64,000 nt of DNA from Pinus tabuliformis (lineage: Eukaryota; Streptophyta; Pinopsida; Pinales; Pinaceae): positions 915,708,979 to 915,772,978 of the forward strand of contig CM062815.1 in the NCBI GenBank assembly GCA_031772625.1, read 5' to 3'. The notes under the pieces were generated by a model. It saw only the letters and a program-made list of their open reading frames with translations, did no database searches and was not told where the DNA came from. Shown piece by piece: positions 42,233 to 54,690 of this stretch (its first letter is position 1; each line of letters opens with the position of its first letter). Both the position numbers and the translations under genes were made by a program.

Positions 42233-43947
42233 TAAATCGCCTAGCGATTCTACAGGAACTTCACTGGTGATAGACTAACTTCGAAGATCAACGAGGGAAA
42301 GGTGATGATTATTCCGTTTAAAATAAATTTTATAATGACGCTTTAGACACAACTTGCTTTTTCACTTTTTAAGAGTCGAGAAAAAGCTAAAGATGACTCT
42401 AGTCTCCTTCGATGTTTTAACGAGCCCGAAGTGACAAATGCTTGGATGGACTTTTTCAGTTATAGAGTTTGAAAAAGGCCAAAAGAAACTACTCTGGAGA
42501 TCTAGGCAGAGGGTGTGCCAAACTTTTCGCAAAACCACAGAATACGTTTTACGGTACGAGTGGTCGATCTTCGTGAATGCTATGTTCACTGCATTGCGAT
42601 CAGTAGGGCAGCCGACACGGTTTCCTATGGATAAAGGCTTTGTTCCTATAGGGGTCTCCCAATATATACGCGACGGTACATGGGAGCACAAGTCCGTATT
42701 GATACTTATCGCTTCACCGTGGAGGAATCACCCAACCACTCAACGCTAAGATATCACGTTTAACGATGCCAGAACACGTCTCTAGCTTAGACCTCTATGT
42801 GTTTGCGTTATGTTTCAATGCGTTGTTATGTAAATTCAATTTATTTTAAGGTTGATCTTGTTTAGCAGTTTGCCTTTATGGATCACCACGAGATGTATAG
42901 TAACACTCCTAAATGCAGTCTAAGATGATAAGCAAGCTTTTCAATCTTTCAACTTTGAAAATCTTAACTACTGAAGGAAAAGAAAGACAACATCTTTTCA
43001 CACAGATCATAGAGCACACACTAATGCACTTTTCCCTAAATCAACATGCAAACTGTCATAATGCACATGCACAATGCAATTATTTCTTTTCTCTTTCTTA
43101 ATGTTGGTGCGATACAAAAAGAAAGTTGTTGTATAACTTTGAATTCAATTTCAAGTGAAAGCAAACAAGCTTATCCAAAATCAAAAGACACCTTAAGATT
43201 TACTTGTTTCGACACTAGAAATATATAAATTCAAACCATATGACGAAAGCAAAAGCTCAGTCAGCTATGAACAGCAAACATACTAACTCTTAAGATCAAA
43301 ACGACACTTAATCACAGGTCTAGATCTAAGAGGCCACAACAAGACTAGTTCACTTTCGTTATGGGAAACTGTAAATGACACAAGAAATACAGAAAGAACA
43401 AACACGGTTTCTTCATACAACCGAGGCAGAATAGTGGCAAGGAAAGTTGGTTTCAGATAGGTACATTGACTGGTAACAGGCAGCAAAACAAGAGTGAAAA
43501 CAGGGCAAGAAACAGCAGGAAACCCCAGTAGCACTAGGCAAAACTGGTCCAGCGCAGGTAGTACACAGGCAGTTTGACCTTCAGCGCAGGTAGCCCCTTT
43601 GGGAACTGCGCTGAAATGCAGACAGCCTTCACACAGCCTGCACTGAAGAACGAAACTTTCGTTTCTCTTGGTTTCCGGGTCACAGATTGCTCAAAAATTC
43701 ACAGTTTTTGGCCAAATCAGAAGCTATCAGTCAAGTACACACTAAGGGATGTCGAGGATGAAAAGCTATCACTAAGAGCTTATTAGAGTCCTTGTGGATC
43801 AGCTCTTCAAATCATAAACTTGCCCAGAAACTGAGCTAGAGTAGTTGCCCTCTACTTTGCATTTGAAAGATCCAAATGCAGTTCGATTCGGTACTCCCTT
43901 TGTTTATGAAATGAATAGCAAAAACACAAACAACCAACAAGATACGA
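42233..43947 (-). mobile_element. E5 5' leader
   Basis: Conserved non-coding leader. Three loop-motif hairpins lie next to gag (42355-42480). A 10-bp perfect hairpin TTCAGCGCAG/CTGCGCTGAA is at 43580-43615. No supported ORF. Confidence 0.8.
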
Positions 43948-43965
43948 TCCCCAGCGGAGTCGCCA
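43948..43965 (-). promoter_or_regulatory. E5 primer-binding site
   Basis: The plus strand reads tccccagcggagtcgcca, so the minus-strand PBS is TGGCGACTCCGCTGGGGA, identical to the one at 52939-52956. Confidence 0.85.
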
Positions 43966-44018
43966 ATTTTTTGTTGGGAAAAGTATCCAATACAGAATGA
44001 CCCTATCCCACTCTAAGG

Positions 44019-44222
44019 AAGTTTACCTTTACAAGAGTATTTGTAAAGGTATCCAAATAAACTTTATCATAAAAAAGACTAATGTCTATGCTCGTTAAAA
44101 AACGTATTTGTTATACTTTATGGTAAAAATGTCTATAACAGAAACTTTATAAAGCCAAAGACTAATCAGATAGGGAAGATTATTTCGATCTTTATGATGA
44201 AGTTTATTTGGATAGTAAACTT
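44019..44222. repeat. 204-bp inverted-repeat filler (MITE-like or snap-back product)
   Basis: The ends are AAGTTTAC and GTAAACTT. Inside the left end is a 10-bp perfect hairpin, ACCTTTACAA/TTGTAAAGGT (44025-44050). The next 22-bp arms, TATCCAAATAAACTTTATCA and its continuation (44050-44071), and 44193-44214, are inverted repeats with one difference. The core includes tgctcgttaaaaaacg and aaaaatgtctataaca, which are pieces of the surrounding family. Confidence 0.7.
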
Positions 44223-44235
44223 GTGGAGACAAAGA

Positions 44236-44402
44236 CTTTGGATCCCTTAGATTATTGACATTTCATGCTTCATGCTATAAGGCACAAAAATGTCTATACC
44301 CACATGTCCATCATCCAATTTCTGAGGAAACCTTGGGTATAATCCAGTACTGGAATTATAGATTAGTCTTTGGATGAAGTAATTCCACAGGTTTTTCCAA
44401 TT
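44236..44402. other. LTR tip and unassigned 106 bp
   Basis: 44236-44296 matches the PPT-side tip of a minus-strand LTR (gactttggatcccttag ... aaaaatgtctata). 44297-44402 has no match elsewhere in the window that I can see, except a PBS-side ccaattt before the next LTR. Confidence 0.6.
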
Positions 44403-45465
44403 TGTTGTTGGGAAAAGTATCCAATACCGAATAACCCTATCCCACTCTAAGGGTGATAGTACCTCAGCAACAACCGAATGCAAAGCTATTCAAAATTACT
44501 TCTTTATGAGATGTAAGAGAGAGGAGAAAGAGATCCACTAACCGTTATCTTCCGCTAATAATTGATCCAATCTTCCCTCTTTGCTGCTTGCTCCCAGCTC
44601 CTTGCTCTTTCACTGGCCCAGCTACACAAAGATCCTGCAAAAGCACAAGAAAGGGAAACTACAAGAAGCATACATCCATAATTGATTCAAGGATTAGAAT
44701 AAATCAAATATACAAGTATCAATACGCCACAAAGACACATGCATATAGAAGAACCTCAAATGCTTTATTAATGGAAGAAGTAAAGTTCTGAGAGTGTTAC
44801 AACCATAAGAGGCCCAATCCAGCAACACCTCCCAGCAGAAAGAAATCTCCTCTTCACCTCCTTCAAGCAAATCACCCAATAGTTCTATACTCAAACCAAC
44901 AACACTTCCTTACCTTCACAAGATTCCCGCCTCCATAGACCTCATGAGAGAGCTCTATATATAGGAGATTTGGAGAAAGGATGAGTCAGCTTGAGGCTGG
45001 CATGAAGCTGACTAGTGTCCTCTCCCACTTCATTTATTCTTCAGTTCTTGAGTCCACTTGGAGTTTCTTGCTTCCACTTGGAGATCTAGATCCTCTTACT
45101 CATCACAAGGTGAATTCCCTGATCCAAGTGTCATTTTGGAAGCTTCCTGGGCATTTGACACCTTGCAGAATGACTGTGCCACTTGGCCAATCTCGCCCAG
45201 CGCAGGTAGCCTTCATTATAGTTGACATTCAGCGCAGGTACAGAGTGGAGCAGTTGACATTCAGCGCAGATGCTCAGTGGAGCAGTTGACATGATCCAGA
45301 ATTAGCTTGTTTTTGAGTGTTTTCAGGTGGAGAACTGATATTTAGTGCTGTGGTTTGCTGACCTTGTTCCTCTAGGGGTAGGAACAACATGTTTAGGGAC
45401 TTTGGATCCCTCAGATTATTGACATTTCATGCTTCATGCTGTAAGGCACAAAAATGTCTATAACA
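44403..45465 (-). repeat. E6 3' LTR
   Basis: 1063 bp, TGTTGTTGGG...CTATAACA, followed by the PPT complement (45466-45479). Very similar to 33216-34278. The TATA lies near 44956. Confidence 0.9.
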
Positions 45466-47949
45466 GTTGCCCCCTAAAGTATGAGGTCGTTTATCGGGTG
45501 AAATGCTTTATCAGGAGGATCCGAAGTTCATTCAATCGCTGAGAGGTGACCTGTAATAAAATACAATACAATACATTATTTTTCATTCTGCTTTCATGAT
45601 CTAGCTGAGGCGGGCATTCCCATGCTCAGCTTTATAAATTCATTTTGGTACATAGAACAGACGATCGTCTGATGGTAGACTGATAATTCTCTGCTGAAAT
45701 TATCATCCTTTGAGTAGGATGATCATCTGCTGCAATGATGTACATATCAAATGTCTTTATATTTCCTGAATATATATCGCAGCCCGGATGGATGAAACTA
45801 GATCCGGGGTCTTCAAACTCGTTCGATCTTCACTCTAAGTACAAGTCGATCCATGTGAGAATTGCGCTGAAGTCGAACATGGAAAGACATCGCTTGATTA
45901 CCGGTCAATAATGTAAACCGTTAACAAGCGCGAGAGGAATCACCGATAATGATAATGACCCTCAAGGTACTGCAGTACAATTCACGTGGTGTGAATAAAG
46001 GACTTGGCGTCGAACACCACGCAAAATCTTCTGGTCGAAGGTCATTGATGTATACCTGTCGCCGGAAGTGAGAAACTTGCCATTGAGGCATGCAAGCTTC
46101 AAAGTACTGAGGGGTGTGTTCCTAGATCAACTTCTTGGATAATGAGCTGAAGTCGACAAGAAGCGATCCGTCAAAGGAGGGCCTTAATGAATCCCACATC
46201 AGTGACACGGAACGGAGCTAATGATTTTAGTGGAGGTGAAAACAATCTGTGAGATATGATTCAGGGTGGCGATCATGGGTGGATGAAGGATAATGTATGG
46301 CAGTGGATGGGACACGGTTGACTCTTTCTGAACAACATCTCTTGAACATATAACGACACTGATGTGATGGATCGGTAGCATTACCCCAAATGTGGATGGT
46401 TTGGCGAAGACCATGGTGATGAGACCGGTGAATGAAACAACCCAACCCGATGTGATACGGAGGACAAAGTGTCATGTTCAAGAGCGACTTGCTACCATTA
46501 AAGCTTTGAGGTTCTCCCAATTTTTCCCCAGTCATTTCTGACCAGTACCTCTTTATTTTTGTCAAGCTTGAGGAGGATAACATATGCTTGTTCTATAACC
46601 TGCCCTTCGGGCAAGCCCATCGCTATGTTTTAACGAGCCTAGCGATAGGGAAACTCGTTCTCGTCTAAAGACAATTTTGTCGCTATTTAATCATTTTAAC
46701 GAGTCTAACGACAAGGAAAACTCGGTCCTTTTCATTTTTAGAGAGTCTGAAAAGGTACAGAAAGTTAACTCCAAAATTCCTTTTTCGTCATCTAATCCCT
46801 TAAGTCCGAAAAAGTATAAAACAATACAGAAGGGATGAGTTTTCGATAATTTTAACGAGCCGAATAAAACAAGTGCTCGACCTTTTTGTGTAATAATCCC
46901 TCAGGTCCAAAAAGATTAAAATCTAGAGGAGGGATAGCTCTTCCGGTCACTTTAACGAGCTGGAAGGCCAAAACTCGGCAAACTTTTCATATTTTACGAG
47001 TCAGGAGAAAAGAGCTCAAAGAAGACTCGTCTTTTGAGGAACGAGTGATAAACAGGGATAGCAGCAGATTCCAGGTACAGGTTGGAATTTTCCAATCACG
47101 GCAGTGTCACAAGGATGGCTAGGTGAAATCACTCTTCGCAGCTGTTCCTCAAAATGGGTAAACAATCATATGGAGGTGAACGATTGGCCAAGTGAAATGG
47201 AAGTGGCAGGTGCAAAACACGACCAAGGCTTTTTATGGCTAACAAATTTACGATCACAATGGTTATTTACCGGAATAAGTTCATTTTTTAATGAGCTTAA
47301 ACTCTGGGGGAAAATCTTGCTCACGTTTTTCTATTTTTTAACGAGCATAAATTCCACGGTAAAACTGCTCGATTCTTCGCTTTTCTATTTTTTAACGAGC
47401 ATAAATTCCGCGGTAAAACTGCTCGATAATACCAGTCATAAGATAAGAATATCTCCTGTGAGATCTCTATTTTTTATAGAGCTTCATCTTCACTAAGCTT
47501 TGCTCCCTCTCATCCTTTCTTTATGCAAGTTCGGAAATGGCTAATCCAAAAAACAGATAAATAACCGCTCTTAGCTTGCACTCCAAAAGGTTTGCATGCC
47601 CCTAGGTATAAAGTACAATTTCAAGGCTGCCCCTACTTATCTGATAAAACATTTGTTTTAAAGGGTGAGGCTTGCCTCTTTCTGGTTACCCAAAGATTGT
47701 TTTGTTAACACCATCAAACGAAAACACTTCCTCGGCACTGTCTACCGAAGTAGGCAATGGTGAATGACCTTTGTCAAACAAGTAACCTTATCAAAAGAAT
47801 CCTGTTCTAGAACAACCCCTCTTCCTTCCATGGACGGGGTACGAACTAGTCATATTCCTTCGCGGAAATTCTACCTTATGCCGAAGGTTTCCTCTGCCCG
47901 AAGCAGACCAGGATGCATGCCCCCTGGGTTCCAGTCCCATCTTTCCGAA
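45466..47949 (-). mobile_element. E6 PPT and 3' region
   Basis: Conserved 3' region with the 118-codon minus-strand ORF (46227-46583) and the hairpin array from about 46615 to 47430, including two CGAGCA/TGCTCG units near 47340-47430. About 47480-47949 is shared only with E2 (21143-21880), marking E6 as the E2 type. Confidence 0.8.
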
Positions 47950-49541
47950 TCACTCGCACTCATCGGGAAGGAGGACTAGGGGTGGAGACATTTCTTGGGT
48001 GAATAGACCATTCAGGGTTGGTATGTGACTATTTTCGATGCGTGATCCCGGAAATGAAAGTTGGTCTACGAGCTTGACCATTCTTCCTTCGTGTGGAAAA
48101 CACATTACTCTAAAGAGTGAGGAGACTATCTCTCCCATGCAATATATATAGTCTCTTCCAAGAAGTAGGTTATAATCCAAGGGTCCTTGAACAACCATCA
48201 CGTTCATTTGAACGGTCTTCCCTTTCAATGTAACAGGCACATTGGGGAGGATCCCTAATGGCCGACTGGTTCCTTTATCAAAACCCGAGAGATTTCTTAT
48301 CTCAGGCAAAAGCGCCGGGGAACCCAGTGCTTTCCAAGCAATAGAGGAAAGGATACTCACAGATGCCCCCTCATCAATGATAGTTCCAACCATTACCATT
48401 CTGTAAATTTGGACTATGATTTTGAATGGTATACTGGCTGGTAACCGGGGTCCGCCTAGTTGGTTCCAATCAAAGGACACAACCAGGTTGCTTGGTGGTG
48501 GGACCGAATACACGGCCGGATATGACCCTGACGATGTTCCTTCCTGCGATAAAGGAATGGGCGCATTGCCCTGATGCTCATCAGATTCTGTGTTGATGAA
48601 AAGAATCTGGATGGTGTCATCCTTATTCTCTTCAGTGAGGGTGTCATTTGAAGATGAATCTTCAGTGACGGTGTCATTTGAGGATGAAACCTCTGAAGGA
48701 AGAACCGGGTCCACTGCCGTATCGACCTTTAAACTTTCGTCTGGTCTGGATTCAGTAGGTTCATTTTCAATGACTGACGCTTCAGCTGACCACTTGAGCG
48801 GGCCAGCTGTATTTTCAACCAACGAAGGACTTGGCACGAGTTTTTTGTATCCAGGAGGAAGTCTCAGCGGTGAAACCGGGCGATCTTCCAAAACTCTCTT
48901 CGCTTTGTCTAAGAAGGGACAACGGTGGATGGCGTGATCGCCTTTACATAGTTTGCAGTGGGATCTTACTCCCCCTCTTTGTCTTGAACCTTCACTTTCA
49001 CTGGTTGACGGTAAGCATTCAACATGGCTATCAGAGGTTGATGCTCCCGAATTGTGCAACCGAGGGGAACAGTCCCTTAGTATCCGGGAAATACAGGGAT
49101 AATCTCTATGGAAGTGGTCTCCTTTACATATGGCACATGGCGATTTAGGCCCGGTCTGTGCTATGTGTGGATTTTTGTCAGATGTCTTTTGCTTGCCCCC
49201 AGTCGCCTTAGGCTCCTTCTTCTTCTTCTCTCTCTCCTTCTTCTCCTTCTTCTTCATGGGAGCTTGGCTTTTTCCGGCTCTACCTTGCGAAGATGAAGGA
49301 TTGGAGGAAGAGTTATAGGAAGTTGAAGGCTGGTGGCCAGCTCTATACTCATATAACTGTTGACTCGACTGCTCAGGAACCATTGTGTTCTGAACTACAC
49401 TGGTTGAGAATAGCCAAACAGGCAGGCCAATTGTTAGTCCTGGAAGCGACAATGTGGCCATGTGGGGTGCACCAACTTCTCCCAAGAGGAGAAAGGACTA
49501 GGATTTCCATCTTGTGGAATTCCTTGGTTGGGGCGTTCCAT
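47950..49541 (-). CDS. E6 short gag-protease ORF (E2 type)
   Basis: 511 open codons homologous to E2's ORF. The N-terminal part is GEVGAPHMATLSLPGLTIGL, then a Lys/Glu-rich basic block and two zinc knuckles CAICKGDHFHRDY... and CKLCKGDHAIHRC. The acidic linker has short EDSSSNDT-type repeats. The protease is TIIDEGASVSIL / GPLDYNLLLGRDYIY. There is no recognisable capsid domain and no pol. A related start (MERPNQG) lies just upstream at about 49541. Having two such ORFs in opposite parts of the window shows the type has multiplied. Possibly broken near its start. Confidence 0.8.
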
Positions 49542-51213
49542 GTTCTCAACCTATAGATCAACGCAGGAATAGGAGGTGATTATGTTCCGTTTAAAATAAA
49601 TTTTATAACGACGCTTTAGACACAACTTGCTTTTTCACTTTTTAAGAGTCGAGAAAAAGCTAAAGATGACTCTAGTCTCCTTCGATGTTTTAACGAGCCC
49701 GAAGTGACAAATGCTCGGATGGACTTTTTCAGTTATAGAGTTTGAAAAATGCCAAAAGAAACTGCTCTGGAGTTCTAGGCAGAGGGTGTGCCAAACTTTT
49801 CACAAAACCACAGAATACGTTTTACGGTACGAGTGGTCGATCTTCGTGAATGTTGTGTTCACTGCATTGCGATCAGTAGGGCGGCCGACACAGTTTCCTA
49901 TGGATAAAGGCTTTGTTCCTATAGGGGTCTCCCAATATATACGTGACGGTACATGGGAGCACAATTCCGTATTGATACTTATCGCTTCACCGTGGAGGAA
50001 TCACCCAACCACTCAACGCTAAGATATCACGTTTAACGACGCCGGAACACGTCTCTAGCTTAGACCTCTATGTGTTTGCGTTATGTTTCAATGCATTGTT
50101 ATGTAAATTCAATTTATTTTAAGGTTGATCTTGTTTAGCAGTTTGCCTTTATGGATCACCACGAGATGTATAGTAACACTCTTAAATGCAGTCTAAGATG
50201 ATAAGCAAGCTTTTCAATCTTTCAACTTTGAAAATCTTAACTACTGAGGGAAAAGAAAGACAACATCTTTTCACACAGATCATAGAGCACACACTAATGC
50301 ACTTTTCCCTAAATCAACATGCAAACTGTCATAATGCACATGCACAATGCAAGTATTTCTTTTCTCTTTCTTAATGTTGGTGCGATACAAAAAGAAAGAT
50401 GTTGTATAACTTTGAATTCAATTTCAAGTGAAAGCAAACAAGCTTGTCCAAAATCGAAAGACACCTTAAGATTTACTTGTTTCGACACTAGAAATATATA
50501 AATTCAAACCATATGACAAAAGCAAAAGCTCAGTCAGCTATGAACAACAAACATACTAACTCTTAAGATCAAAACGACACTTAATCATAGGTCTAGATCT
50601 AAGAGGCCACAGCAAGACTAGTTCACTTTCGTTATGGGAAACTGTAAATGACACAAGAAATACAGAAAGAACACAGTTTCTTCATACAACCGAGGCGGAA
50701 TAGTGGCAAGGAAAGTTGGTTTCAGATAGGTACATTGACTGGTAACAGGCAGCAAAACAAGAGTGAGGCAAGAAACAGCAGGAAACCCCAGTAGCACTAG
50801 GCAAAACTGGTCCAGCGCAGGTAGTACACAGGCAGTTTGACCTTCAGCGCAGGTAGCCCCTTCGGGATCTGCGCTGAAATGCAGACAGCCTTCACACAGC
50901 CTGCACTGAAGAACGAAACTTTCGTTTCTCTTGGTTTCAGGGTCACAGATTGCTCAAAAATTCACAGTTTTTGGCCAAATCAGAAGCTACCAGTCAAGTA
51001 CACACTAAGGGATGACAAGGAGGATGAAAAGCTATCACTAAGAGCTTATTAGAGTCCTTGTGGATCAGCTCTTCAAATCATAAACTTGCCCAGAAACTGA
51101 GCTAGAGTAGTTGCCCTCTACTTTGCATTTGAAAGATCCAAATGCAGTTCGATTCGGTACTCCCTTTGTTTATGAAATGAATAGAAAAAACACAAACAAC
51201 CAACAAGATACGA
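49542..51213 (-). mobile_element. E6 5' leader
   Basis: Collinear with the E5 leader. Loop-motif hairpins lie near 49615-49745, and TTCAGCGCAG/CTGCGCTGAA at 50843-50878. The leader meets a plus-strand 3'-region piece at about 51214. Confidence 0.8.
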
Positions 51214-51885
51214 TCCATCACATCAGTGTCGTTATATGTTCAAGAGATGTTGTTCAGAAAGAGTCAACCGTGTCCCATCCACTACCATACATTATCCTTC
51301 ATCCGTCCATGATCGCCACGCTGAATCATATTTCACAGATTGTTTTCACCTCCACTAAAATCATTAGCTCCGTTCCGTGTCACTGATGTGGGATTCATTA
51401 AGGCCCTCCTTTGACGGATCGCTTCTTGTCGACTTCAGCTCAGTATCCGAGAAGTTGATCTAGGAACACCCCGCCAGTACTTTGAAGCTTGCATGCCTCA
51501 ATGGCAAGTTTCTCACTTCCGGCGACAGGTATACATCAATGACCTTCGACCAGAAGATTTTGTGTGGTGTTCGACACCAAGTCCTTTATTCACACCACGT
51601 GAATTGTACTACAGTACCTTGAGGGTCATTATCATTATCGGTGATTCCTCTCGGGCTTGTTAACGGTTTACATTATTGACCGGTAATCAAGCGATGTCTT
51701 TCCATGTTCGACTTCAGCGCAATTCTCACATGGATCGACTTGTACTTAGAGTGAAGGTCGGACGAGTTTGAAGACCGCGGACCTAGTTTCATCCATCCGG
51801 GCTGCGATATATATTCAGGAAAAATAAAGACATTTGACATGTACATCATTGCAGCAGATGATCATCCTACTCAAAGGATGATAAT
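51214..51885 (+). mobile_element. Plus-strand Tat-like 3' region piece
   Basis: Matches the 3' region of E2 (from about 22940) in plus orientation up to the LTR at 51886. It abuts the minus-strand E6 leader, so the join is inverted. No ORF supported. Confidence 0.75.
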
Positions 51886-52935
51886 TTTTGTGCCTTACAG
51901 CATGAAGCATGAAATTTCAATAATCTAAGGGATCCAAAGTCCCTAAACATGTTGTTCCTACCCCTAGAGGAACAAGGTCAGCAAACCACAGCACTGAATA
52001 GCAGTTCTCGACTGAAAATTACTCAAAAACAAGGCAATTCTGGATCATGTCGACTGCTACATTGGCTACCTGCACTGAATGTCAACTGCTACACTGGCTA
52101 CCTGCGCTGAATGTCAACTCCAACACTAGCTACCTGCACTGAATGAGTTTGGACATGTGGCAGACTCATTCCTCAAGGTGTCAGAGCCCAGGAAGCTTCC
52201 AAAGTGACACTTGCATCAAGGAATTTGACTGGTGATGAGTAAGAGGGTCTAGATCTCCAAGTGGAAGCAAGAACCTCCAAGTGGACTCAAGAACTGAAGA
52301 ATAACTGAAGTGGGAGAGGACACTAGTCAGCTTCATGCCAGCTACAAGCTGACTAATCCTTTCTCCAAAACTCCTATATATAGAGCTCTCTCATGAGGTC
52401 TAAGGAGGCTGGAATCTTGTGAACGTAAGGAAGTGTTGTTGGTTTGAGTATAGAACTATTGGGTGATTTGCTTGAAGGAGGTGAAGAGGAGATTTCTTTC
52501 TGCTGGGAGGTGTTGCTGGATTGGGCCTCTTATGGTTGTAACACTCTCAGAACTTTACTTCTTCCACTAATAAAGCATTTGAGGTTCTTCTATATGCATG
52601 TGTCTAAATGGCGTATTGATGCTTGTATATTTGATTTATTCTAATCCTTGAATCAATTATGAATGTATGCTTCTTGTAGTTTCCCTCTCTTGTCATTTTG
52701 TAGGATCTTGGAGTAGCTGGGCCAGTGAAAGAGCAAGGAGCTGGGAGCAAGCAGCAAAGAGGGAAGATTGGATCAATCATTAGCGGAAGATAACGGTTAG
52801 TGGATCTCTTCCTCCTCTCTCTTACATCTCATAAAGAAGTAATCTTGAATAGCTTTGAATTCGGTTGTTGCTGAGGTACTATCACCCTTAGAGTGGAATA
52901 GGGTCATTCCGTATTGGATACTTTTCCCAACAACA
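51886..52935 (+). repeat. Plus-strand LTR in front of E7
   Basis: Runs from ttgtgccttacagcatgaag to TTTTCCCAACAACA, about 1050 bp. TATA near 52376, AATAAA-type signal near 52570. Followed by a PBS and a complete leader, so it acts as the 5' LTR of E7. A 3'-region piece precedes it. Confidence 0.85.
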
Positions 52936-52938
52936 AAT

Positions 52939-52956
52939 TGGCGACTCCGCTGGGGA
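52939..52956 (+). promoter_or_regulatory. E7 primer-binding site
   Basis: TGGCGACTCCGCTGGGGA, three bases after the LTR end. Confidence 0.88.
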
Positions 52957-54690
52957 TTGTATCTTGTTGGTTGTTTGTGTTTTTGCTATTCATTTCATAA
53001 ACACAGGGAGTACCGAATCGAACTGCATTTGGATCTTTCAAATGCAAAGTAGAGGGCAGCTACTCTAGATCAGTTTCTGGGCAAGTTTATGATTTGAAGA
53101 GCTGATCCACAAGGACTCTAATAAGCTCTTAGTGATAGCTTTTCATCCTCCTTTTCATCCCTTAGTGTGTACTTGACTGATAGCTTCTGATTTGGCCAAA
53201 AACTGTGAATTTTTGAGCATTCTGTGACCCGGAAACCAAGAGAAACGAAAGTTTCGTTCTTCAGTGCAGGCTGTGTGAAGGCTATCTGCATTTCAGCGCA
53301 GTTCTCGAAGGGGCTACCTACGCTGAAATTCAAACTACCTGTGTACCACCTGCGCTGAACCAGTCTTGCCTTGTGCTACTGGGGTTTCCTGCTGTTTCTT
53401 GCCCTGTTTTCACTCTTGTTTTTGCTGCCTGTTACCAGTCAATGTACCTATCTGAAACCAACTTTCCTTGCCACTAGTCTGCCTCGGTTGTATGAAGAAA
53501 CTGCGTTTGTTCTTTCTGTATTTCTTGTGTCATTTACAGTTTCCCATAACGAAAGTGAACTAGTCTTGCTGTGGCCTCTTAGATCTAGACTTGTGATTAA
53601 GTGTCGTTTTGATCTTAAGAGTTAGTATGTTTGTTGTTCATAGCTGACTGAGCTTTTGCTTTCGTCATATGGTTTGAATTTATATATTTCTAGTGTCGAA
53701 ACAAGTAAATCTTAAGGTGTCTTTTGATTTTGGACAAGCTTGTTTGCTTTCACTTGAAATTGAATTCAAAGTTATACAACAGCTTTCTTTTTGTATCGCA
53801 CCAACGTTAAGAAAGAGAAAAGAAATACTTGCATTGTGCATGTGCATTATGACAGTTTGCATGTTGATTTAGGGAAAAGTGCATTAGTGTGTGCTCTATG
53901 ATCTGTGTGAAAAGATGTTGTCTTTCTTTTCCCTCAGTAGTTAAGATTTTCAAAGTTGAAAGATTGAAAAGCTTGCTTATCATCTTAGACTGCATTTAGG
54001 AGTGTTACTATACATCTCGTGGTGATCCATAAAGGCAAATTGCTAAACAATATCAACCTTAAAATAAATTGAATTTACATAAAAACGCATTGAAACATAA
54101 CGCAAACACATAGAGGTCTAAGCTAGAGACGTGTTCCGGCGTCGTTAAACGTGATATCTTAGCGTTGAGTGGTTGGGTGATTCCTCCACGGTGAAGCGAT
54201 AAGTATCAATACGGACTTGTGCTCCCACGTACCGTCGCGTATATATTGGGAGACACCTATAGGAACAAAGCCTTTATCCATAGGAAACCGTGTCGGCCGC
54301 CCTACTGATCGCAATGCAGTGAACACAGCATTCCCGAAGATTGACCACTCGTACCGTAAAACGTATTCTGTGGTTTTGCGAAACGTTTGGCACACCCTCT
54401 GCCTAGATCTCCAGAGTAGTTTCTTTTGGCCTTTTTCAAACTCTATAACTGAAAAAGTCCATCCGAGCATTTGTCACTTCGGGCTCGTTAAAACATCGAA
54501 GGAGACTAGAGTCATCTTTAGCTTTTTCTTGACTCTTAAAAAGTGAAAAAGCAAGTTGTGTCTAAAGCGTCGCTATAAAATTTATTTTAAACGGAATAAT
54601 CATCACCTTTCCCTCGTTGATCTTCGAAGTTAGTCTATCACCAGTGAAGTTCCTGTAGAATCGCTAGGCGATCTATTCAATAGACTCAAT
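52957..54690 (+). mobile_element. E7 5' leader
   Basis: Conserved leader with a CAGCG-type hairpin near 53293-53326 and the three loop-motif hairpins at about 54430-54560. It shows the uninterrupted form of the site hit by E3 in E2 (near 54345). Confidence 0.82.

Larger units (their letters stand above)
39001..44018 (-). mobile_element. E5: Tat-like gag-pro element, partial
   Basis: Minus-strand order read right to left: LTR edge piece (43966-44018), PBS (43948-43965), leader (42233-43947), gag-pro (39383-42232) and part of the hairpin 3' region (39001-39382). There is no pol. The last part holds tandem CGAGG/CCTCG hairpin units near 39240-39380. A broken copy with several breaks. Confidence 0.85.
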
